Source: Methylophilus sp. (GTDB taxonomy: Bacteria > Pseudomonadota > Gammaproteobacteria > Burkholderiales > Methylophilaceae). Taken from it: DNA of 49,070 nt. The notes under the pieces are model-generated. The model worked only from the letters and a program-made list of their open reading frames with translations. It had not been told where the DNA came from and made no database searches. Both the position numbers and the translations under genes were made by a program. The stretch's first letter is position 1. Every line of letters starts with the position of its first letter. The stretch is from contig NZ_SSGF01000014.1 in the NCBI RefSeq assembly GCF_008015755.1, forward strand, positions 1 through 49,070. The letters are read 5' to 3'. Of this stretch, positions 43,641 through 49,070 are shown piece after piece.

Positions 43641-45146
43641 TTAATATTGGCTGCGTGCGACTGGCAGGGAGGCGGCCGGTTTTAAATCAAAGGCGACGCA
43701 AATGCGCTCTGCCTCGGCATGAAAAGGAATGGTGCGGTGAAACAACGATGACGGAAACAATACAATATCGCCGATGGCGGGTTTGATAAAACGGGTCGGG
43801 AAGTTTTGATGCAATTGCGGGTATTGGTCACCATGGGTGCCATATTCAAAAGCCCCTTCTTGCGGGTCTGCGGTTTCGGGCATGGCGAGGTAAACCGCCC
43901 CACTAAGCCAGCCAATTTCGTGAATGTGCGCATCCAGATGGCCACCTTTTTGCATTTTTACATACCAGGAGCTGGTAAATTCCAGTGACTCCGGAAAATG
44001 CGTGATCAAGGCGCAATCGGCCTGGCTAAATCGCGCCTGATACTGGCGAAGCTCACGTTTAACCACTTCGCCTAGCGTTCTGAATGCCGCTTCCGGACGT
44101 TTAAACAAATTGCCGGCAGACTGTTTGCCATTGGTCAGCCGTGCCTGTTTGCGTTCGGCAATATCTGCTTGTGCAATATGCGTGAGTAACTCTGCCAGTA
44201 AGGGGCTGCCAGGCGCCAGTTCTGGCAAGCTGCGGTGATACACAAATGACAGACCATCAGGACAAAACTGATAGGGGTCTGCCTCTCCATGGTTGAGGCT
44301 GTAATGGGTAGACAAGGTGGCAATAAACGGCGCGGTATGCGGCCCCTGGTGGATGATGCGATCTCTGAGCTGTTTAAAGGCGGCAAATTTTTCTGCGCGG
44401 TATAGGCAGTACAGCACCCTCGACTGCCAATCGTCTAATTGCGAGGCCTCGAAGTGAGGAATCGCTTCCTCAAAGCGTTTGGCCAGATATAAAAACTCGC
44501 CCATATTGTAATTGGCGCCCGCATGTTGCGGATTGCGTTGTAATGCCTGCTGATAATACTGCACTGCTTTGGTCATGTCGCCCTGGTCGCGCCAGGTTTC
44601 GCCCAGATTGTTATAAGCGTCGGTGTAGTTAGGAAACAGCGCAATGGCACGCTCATAGCTTTGCACGGCGGCCTGTAATTGCCCTTTGTCGCGCAGGACC
44701 GTGCCCAGGTTGAAATGGCCACGCGCATCTTGTGGCTGGATGCGCAATCCCTGCTGGTAACTGGCCATAGCTTCGTCCAGTTTGCCTTGTTTTTGCAGTA
44801 CCGTGCCCAGATTGCCATGTGCCTCAAAAAATTGCGGATTCAGTGCGATGGCTTTGCGATAAGCCTGTTCGGCGCTAGTGAGTGCATCAAGTTGTGTTTG
44901 TACAATGGCATAGTTAAACCACAGTTCTGCGGCCTGCGGGTTGAGTTGCAGCGCTGTTTCATAGGCCTTGGCGGCTTCAGCATATTGCTGCGTTTGATCT
45001 AGTGACAGCGCTAACAAATGGTGCAATACAAACTCTCGCGGATGTTGTGCCGCCAATGGGCGAGCGCGTTCAATCACAGCCACAAATTGTCCGTGATTTA
45101 ACTGTTGTATCAGGGTGTTGATCTCTTGCGAAAGTGAGCGTGCCAT
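43641..45146 (-). CDS. TPR protein with C-terminal 2OG-Fe(II) oxygenase domain
   Basis: A 501-residue protein. Residues about 30-260 are tandem TPR repeats (AYETALQLNPQAAELWFNYA, AHGNLGTVLQKQGKLDEAM, GHFNLGTVLRDKGQ and others), about six to seven repeats. The C-terminal part (about 395-500) is a putative 2OG-Fe(II) oxygenase domain of the PF13759 type: HLDAHIHEIGWLSGAVYLAMP, GDIVLFPSSLFHRTIPF, RICVAFDLKP. It would hydroxylate a protein or small molecule using 2-oxoglutarate; the TPRs may bind the target. ATG at 45146 was chosen over a TTG at 45161. Small hairpin (43611-43630) after the stop. Confidence 0.85.
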   Translation of the reverse strand: MARSLSQEINTLIQQLNHGQFVAVIERARPLAAQHPREFVLHHLLALSLDQTQQYAEAAKAYETALQLNPQAAELWFNYAIVQTQLDALTSAEQAYRKAIALNPQFFEAHGNLGTVLQKQGKLDEAMASYQQGLRIQPQDARGHFNLGTVLRDKGQLQAAVQSYERAIALFPNYTDAYNNLGETWRDQGDMTKAVQYYQQALQRNPQHAGANYNMGEFLYLAKRFEEAIPHFEASQLDDWQSRVLYCLYRAEKFAAFKQLRDRIIHQGPHTAPFIATLSTHYSLNHGEADPYQFCPDGLSFVYHRSLPELAPGSPLLAELLTHIAQADIAERKQARLTNGKQSAGNLFKRPEAAFRTLGEVVKRELRQYQARFSQADCALITHFPESLEFTSSWYVKMQKGGHLDAHIHEIGWLSGAVYLAMPETADPQEGAFEYGTHGDQYPQLHQNFPTRFIKPAIGDIVLFPSSLFHRTIPFHAEAERICVAFDLKPAASLPVARSQY

Positions 45147-45255
45147 CGTGCAAAATTCCAAAGATAGTTACAATTTTGTAACACATCTTACAATTCTGCA
45201 ATGACTGTGTGCGTTGATTTAGCGCAAATGTTGGTAATCGCGGCTTGTTGATGCC

Positions 45256-46548
45256 TTATTCGGCGGGCATAAACACATTTTTCACTTGCGCATGATGCGA
45301 GAGTTGCTTGAGCAATCGCACAGCAATATAAGGGTCTTCTTGCAACAAGTTCTCCATGCACTCGGCATAAATCTCAATCACGGATGCCTCTTTTGAGACA
45401 ACGACTGCGCTGGCGGTGACGGGTTGCGCCGAAAACAGCGCAATGTCGCCAAAGAAATCGCCGTATTGCAAAATGCGTAAGGTGTGTTCGCTACCATCAG
45501 CCTGCTGTTGCGTCAAATGCAGGGTGCCATTAACCACCATATAATAGTGCTGGCTGGTCTCTCCCTGTTTCAACACATAGTTGCCTTGCACATAAGTTTT
45601 GCCGTATTTGCGCAGCAATGCCTGTAGATAGTGTTGCTGATTCGGAATGTCTTCAAACAGGCCTTTTAGCAGCAGCACGTCTTTTTGCCTCAGCGTGACC
45701 ATTAGTTCTATGCCGAGCAAAAATACCGCAAAATTCAGGTAGAGCCAGCTAATGGACACAAACATGGCTTTCATACTGCCAAACACGGCGCCAAAATGTT
45801 TGTTCACGCTCAAAAACAGGCCGAAGGCCGGGCGCATCAACATCCACACACTTGCGGTGAGCAGTGCGGATAACAACAGGTGGCGCCAATCCACATTGAG
45901 CGGACAAAACGTGTGATAGAAGCTCGCAATCAGTAACGTGGTTAAGATGAGTGACAACAAGATTCCAACCACATTGATCAAGGCTGATGGCATGTGGTTG
46001 GCCAGGAACACAATAATCGACTCCAGCAGGAATCCTGCGGCTGTAAACAGAAAAAACACCAGCAACACGCCCAGCACAGCCAACACATCACGTAATTTTT
46101 TATGCCAGAAAGAGGGCACGTCATTGCGACTGGCAATCAGGTGAAAGCTGGCGCGCATGTGTGTAGCCAGTGGCGTGATGGTCCACAGCAGCACAAAAAA
46201 ACCGACGGCCCCCCAGGCGGCCTTGGTGCGCGTGTTGTCGTAGACCTCGATCATGATGCGCTGGCTAAATTCAGGCAGCAGGTTGCTGGTGAGAATCGCC
46301 AGCTTCACAATGGCGTAGTCTGATGAGTAGACCAAATGACTGATTAAAAAGAAAATCAGCACAATCAGTGGGATCAGCGCGAACAAGGCGTAAAAAGACA
46401 GCGCGGCAGACAGCCCCATCAGCCGGTGCCTGGCCACACCTTGCCAGGTCGTTTTGAGGACGAACAGCGGCGTGCAGTAGCTATAGGCTGAGAACTGTTG
46501 CTTCAGGGCTTGCCACTGTGTTTGTACTGTCGCCCATAATGCTGACAT
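45256..46548 (-). CDS. YihY-type membrane protein fused to a cyclic-nucleotide-binding-like domain
   Basis: A 430-residue protein. Residues about 30-300 form the YihY/UPF0761 (virulence factor BrkB-like) unit with six helices: GLSAALSFYALFALIPLIVLI, RTKAAWGAVGFFVLLWTITPL and FGSMKAMFVSISWLYLNFAVFLLGIEL. Residues about 320-430 are a CNB/CRP-like domain (GNYVLKQGETSQHYYMVVNGTL, ILQYGDFFGDIALFS). In the phosphate-binding cassette the expected P-R-x-A-T reads PVTAS, so the Arg that holds the cyclic phosphate is missing and nucleotide binding is doubtful. Start at 46548 has GGAG 4 bases upstream. It is 24 bases downstream of the prolyl iminopeptidase gene. Confidence 0.87.
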   Translation of the reverse strand: MSALWATVQTQWQALKQQFSAYSYCTPLFVLKTTWQGVARHRLMGLSAALSFYALFALIPLIVLIFFLISHLVYSSDYAIVKLAILTSNLLPEFSQRIMIEVYDNTRTKAAWGAVGFFVLLWTITPLATHMRASFHLIASRNDVPSFWHKKLRDVLAVLGVLLVFFLFTAAGFLLESIIVFLANHMPSALINVVGILLSLILTTLLIASFYHTFCPLNVDWRHLLLSALLTASVWMLMRPAFGLFLSVNKHFGAVFGSMKAMFVSISWLYLNFAVFLLGIELMVTLRQKDVLLLKGLFEDIPNQQHYLQALLRKYGKTYVQGNYVLKQGETSQHYYMVVNGTLHLTQQQADGSEHTLRILQYGDFFGDIALFSAQPVTASAVVVSKEASVIEIYAECMENLLQEDPYIAVRLLKQLSHHAQVKNVFMPAE

Positions 46549-46572
46549 ACACTCCGCTTTCATTGGGGGTCG

Positions 46573-47526
46573 TTATTGGGGACTGAGTTGCTTGTATTGT
46601 TCCGTTGCATGCAATAACGCCTGGCACGTGCCAGGTTCCATCGCCGAGTGGCCGGCATCAGGCACCATGATCAAGTTTGCCTGTGGCAATGCCTGGCTCA
46701 ACTCCCACGCCGTTTGGGGCGGGCAGACCATGTCATAACGTCCTTGCACAATGGTGGTCGGAATCGAATGCAACTGCTGCGCGGCTGCTTGTAACATTTG
46801 CGCGCCATCGACAAAGCATAAATGCTGAATATAGTGAATCTGTACGCGCGCACGCGCTAACTCGACGTTGCCATTGATTTCGGCGCTGTCTGCTTTGGGG
46901 ACCAGGCTCATGATGCTGGATTCAAACGCGTTCCAGCGAATGGCAGCCGGAATACTGACGGCGGTATCTTCATCAAACACCTGCGTGGCGTAGTAACCCA
47001 GGACATTCTCCCGGTGGTTGGTCGGCACCGGTGCCAGTAAGGTCTGCCAAGCTTCTGGGAAAAATAATGACACTTGGCCCAAAAACCAGTCAATTTCATG
47101 CTGCCTGCTCAAAAAGATGCCGCGCAACGTCAGGCTGAGCACGTGTTCGTTGTGGCTGTTGGCATAAGCTAATGCCAATGTGCTGCCCCATGAGCCGCCA
47201 AAGACATGCCAGCGCTGAATATTCAGGTGCTGGCGTATGGTCTCTATATCGGCGACCAGGTCTGCGGTCGTATTGTTAGTGGTTTCACCTGGTGGCTGGC
47301 TACGGCCGCAACCGCGTTGGTCAAACAGGATAATGTGATAGTGCTTGGGGTCAAAAAAACGCCGTTGGCCAGGATTGCAGCCGCTGCCAGGGCCACCATG
47401 CAAAAAAATAACAGGCACGCCATCCGGGTTGCCACACTGTTCTACATAAATAGAATGTAACGAACTGACAGCAATATGTGTATTTGTAAACGGCTGGCAT
47501 TCAGCATAAAGACAGAGTGTGCTCAT
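46573..47526 (-). CDS. pip: Prolyl iminopeptidase
   Basis: A 317-residue alpha/beta hydrolase. The oxyanion motif HGGPGSG (43-49), DQRGCGRS (69-76) and nucleophile G-G-S112-W-G-S are diagnostic of prolyl iminopeptidase (S33 family). The catalytic His lies in DAGHSAMEPG near the end and the Asp in the preceding GRYDMVCPP. It removes N-terminal proline from peptides in the cytoplasm. It is divergent from xoxF and probably the first gene of an operon with the YihY-CNB gene. Confidence 0.92.
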   Translation of the reverse strand: MSTLCLYAECQPFTNTHIAVSSLHSIYVEQCGNPDGVPVIFLHGGPGSGCNPGQRRFFDPKHYHIILFDQRGCGRSQPPGETTNNTTADLVADIETIRQHLNIQRWHVFGGSWGSTLALAYANSHNEHVLSLTLRGIFLSRQHEIDWFLGQVSLFFPEAWQTLLAPVPTNHRENVLGYYATQVFDEDTAVSIPAAIRWNAFESSIMSLVPKADSAEINGNVELARARVQIHYIQHLCFVDGAQMLQAAAQQLHSIPTTIVQGRYDMVCPPQTAWELSQALPQANLIMVPDAGHSAMEPGTCQALLHATEQYKQLSPQ

Positions 47527-47563
47527 GAAATGTTTTCTTAACTATATGATTTTTAATGATAAT

Positions 47564-47593
47564 TTATTTTATCGTAAGCTCGCGATAAAATAA
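47564..47593. repeat. AT-rich inverted repeat in the pip-xoxF gap
   Basis: TTATTTTATCG at 47564-47574 pairs perfectly with CGATAAAATAA at 47583-47593, 8-base loop. It lies close to the pip start, so it may be an operator or the 5' hairpin of the pip transcript. Confidence 0.55.
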
Positions 47594-47611
47594 CCAAAAA
47601 TATTTAGAACT

Positions 47612-47631
47612 ATTTGTAACCAATTTGTAAC
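47612..47631 (+). promoter_or_regulatory. Direct repeat ATTTGTAAC, activator-like site
   Basis: ATTTGTAAC at 47612-47620 and 47623-47631, 11 bp apart (one helical turn), just upstream of the predicted xoxF -35 box. This is where an activator would bind. Which regulator is unknown. Confidence 0.45.
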
Positions 47632-47638
47632 TAAACTG

Positions 47639-47667
47639 TTGCAATTGAAAACAAATTGTTCTATATT
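47639..47667 (+). promoter_or_regulatory. Predicted sigma-70 promoter of xoxF
   Basis: TTGCAA at 47639-47644, a 17-base spacer, and TATATT at 47662-47667. Start of transcription would be near 47674, giving a leader of about 159 bases before the xoxF ATG. Confidence 0.5.
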
Positions 47668-47673
47668 GCAATC

Positions 47674-47832
47674 CTCACATGCGGCAAGTGATAAATTCTA
47701 AAGTGTTTCAGGAGTTTTTCCCTTGTCTCTGGAGTGAAAAGTATGCGGGAAATTTGGTTTGCCAATCCTAGTGGTGGCAGAATTTAACGTGTACTTAATA
47801 TTAAACCCTTAGTACTAACTTTGGAGATCAAT
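47674..47832 (+). promoter_or_regulatory. Long, potentially structured xoxF leader
   Basis: Three hairpins can form: TTTCCC (47717-47722) with GGGAAA (47747-47752); TTTGCCA (47758-47764) with TGGCAGA (47775-47781, one G-U); GTACT (47791-47795) with AGTAC (47811-47815). The ribosome-binding site GGAG (47823-47826) follows. No known riboswitch class is recognised. Confidence 0.4.
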
Positions 47833-49070
47833 ATGCAAGTTAACAAAATCAAACTGGCCTTGGGTCTGGTAGCAGCATTGCCATTGGTTGCTTTCGCAGC
47901 AGCTGACCAAGAAGCCGCGTTGAAAGATGCCAACAACTGGGCACATCCACGTGGTCAACACAATAACAACGGTTACAGCGCCTTGGCACAAATCAACAAG
48001 GGCAACGTTAAAAACCTGAAAGCAGCTTGGACATTCGCAACCGGTGTAAACCGTGGTCACGAAGGTTCACCAGTTGTTGTTGGCAACATGATGTACGTTC
48101 ACACAGCTTTCCCAAACAACGTATACGCTTTGGATCTGAACGACAATCAAAAAATCGTTTGGTCTTATTTCCCAAAACAAGACCCAAGCGTTCAAGCAGT
48201 TCTGTGCTGTGACAACGTTTCTCGTGGTCTGGGCTACGGCGACGGTAAAATCTATCTGCAACAAAACGACGGTATGTTGGTTGCTTTAGATGCAAAAACC
48301 GGTGCTAAAGTATGGGATGTTAAAAACACCGATCCAAAAGTTGGTGCAACTAACACTAACGCGCCACACGTAATCAAAGACAAAGTATTGACCGGTTGCT
48401 CAGGTGCTGAGTTCGGCGTACGTTGCTTTATCGCTGCATACAACCTGAAAGACGGCTCTCTGGCATGGAAAGCTTTCTCTACAGGTCCAGACAGTGAAGT
48501 GATGATCGGTGCTGACTTCAACAAAGAAAACCCATCCTACAGCGCTCTGTCAGTTTACGAAGATGTAAACGGCGGTAACAAACAAGGTGGTTCTTTCAAA
48601 AAAGCAGCTAACGACAGCCTGAAAATTGGTGAAAAAGAACTGGGTACACGTACTTGGTTGAAACCACAAGCTGTTAAAGATGGCTGGCAACATGGTGGCG
48701 GTTCCGTATGGGGCTGGTGGCCATATGATGCACGTACAAACCTGGTTTACTACGGTACTGGTAACCCATCCGTATGGAACCCAGATGTACGTCCAGGCGA
48801 CAACAAATGGTCTATGACAATTTTTGCTCGTGATTTGGACACTGGCGTGGCTAAATGGGGCATGCAAATGACTCCACACGATGAGTGGGACTACGATGGT
48901 ATTAACGAAGTAATCCTGTTCGACAAAGGTGGCAAAACTTACGCATGGCACCATGACCGTAACGGTTTCATCTACACATGGAACGCACACAACGGTTCTT
49001 TAGTTGCTGCTGAAAAAGTACACCCATTCGTTAACTGGGCAACTGATGTTGACCTGAAAACAGGTGTGCC
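47833..49070 (+). CDS. xoxF: Lanthanide-dependent methanol dehydrogenase XoxF, N-terminal part (cut by window edge)
   Basis: The first 412 codons of a PQQ methanol dehydrogenase large subunit that oxidises methanol to formaldehyde (or further) in the periplasm, passing electrons to a cytochrome c. A signal peptide ends near AFAA (residue 22-23). The vicinal pair C125-C126 lies in VLCCDN; metal ligands E193 (GAEFGVRC) and N311 (GTGNP) and the catalytic D353 follow. D355, two residues after D353 (HDEWDYDG), is the extra Asp that marks the lanthanide-dependent XoxF class; MxaF has Ala there. The E193-N311 distance is 118 residues versus 84 in described enzymes, so about 34 residues are inserted. 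The clade might be XoxF4. GGAG precedes the ATG by 6 bases. Codon use looks like that of a highly expressed gene. Confidence 0.93.
   Translation, partial: MQVNKIKLALGLVAALPLVAFAAADQEAALKDANNWAHPRGQHNNNGYSALAQINKGNVKNLKAAWTFATGVNRGHEGSPVVVGNMMYVHTAFPNNVYALDLNDNQKIVWSYFPKQDPSVQAVLCCDNVSRGLGYGDGKIYLQQNDGMLVALDAKTGAKVWDVKNTDPKVGATNTNAPHVIKDKVLTGCSGAEFGVRCFIAAYNLKDGSLAWKAFSTGPDSEVMIGADFNKENPSYSALSVYEDVNGGNKQGGSFKKAANDSLKIGEKELGTRTWLKPQAVKDGWQHGGGSVWGWWPYDARTNLVYYGTGNPSVWNPDVRPGDNKWSMTIFARDLDTGVAKWGMQMTPHDEWDYDGINEVILFDKGGKTYAWHHDRNGFIYTWNAHNGSLVAAEKVHPFVNWATDVDLKTGV

Noticed and set aside
47815-48990. Several minus-strand frames opposite xoxF
   Set aside because: The plus strand carries an unmistakable methanol dehydrogenase; the antisense frames are short, Cys and Trp rich, and lack ribosome-binding sites.
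47833-49070. MxaF (calcium-dependent methanol dehydrogenase)
   Set aside because: The residue two after the catalytic Asp is Asp (D353-Y-D355), the XoxF hallmark, whereas MxaF has Ala there.

Overview
The window looks like chromosomal DNA of a methylotrophic betaproteobacterium, most likely family Methylophilaceae (Methylophilus/Methylovorus/Methylotenera type). The strongest clue is the start of a PQQ-dependent methanol dehydrogenase of the lanthanide-dependent XoxF type at the right edge. PEP-CTERM secreted proteins, Betaproteobacteria-type porins, FadL-type channels and a moderate GC content fit this placement. The genus is an inference.

Layout. Positions 1-640: the end of an IS3-family element that has cut into a PEP-CTERM protein gene. 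850-6500: an EAL phosphodiesterase, a secreted 5-hydroxyisourate hydrolase-like protein, a PepSY membrane protein divergent from a TonB-dependent siderophore receptor with a Fur box, and an HxlR regulator divergent from a secreted SnoaL-like protein. 6590-9500: an MFS carrier and a three-gene periplasmic thiol set (YHS-like protein, thioredoxin, CcdA-like carrier). 9700-16650: an ion-transport block (putative Na+/H+ antiporter, ClC channel and DUF389 protein on the minus strand; SulP-STAS transporter and DUF2127 protein on the plus strand). 16700-22300: regulators (LysR, Rnk), a PilZ protein, an SMR efflux protein and several unrecognised membrane or secreted proteins. 22400-36660: a signalling block with an Aer-like chemoreceptor and four membrane-bound c-di-GMP enzymes. 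36780-40700: a choice-of-anchor-A PEP-CTERM protein, a porin gene interrupted by one in-frame amber codon, and a FadL-type channel. 40780-43400: a yfiR-yfiN-like pair. 43400-47530: an IS5-like transposase remnant, a TPR-2OG oxygenase, a YihY-type protein fused to a cyclic-nucleotide-binding-like domain, and prolyl iminopeptidase. 47530-49070: the xoxF promoter, a long leader and the 5' part of xoxF.

The main theme is c-di-GMP signalling. Six GGDEF and/or EAL proteins, each with a different input module (CxxC, two different SBP_bac_3 contexts, CSS redox, CHASE, CHASE8/YfiR), share the window with a PilZ protein. Only one of the four GGDEF domains has a canonical I-site. The observations most worth following are the xoxF leader together with a roughly 34-residue insertion in XoxF, the amber codon in the porin gene, the YihY-CNB fusion with an altered phosphate-binding cassette, and the IS-truncated PEP-CTERM gene.
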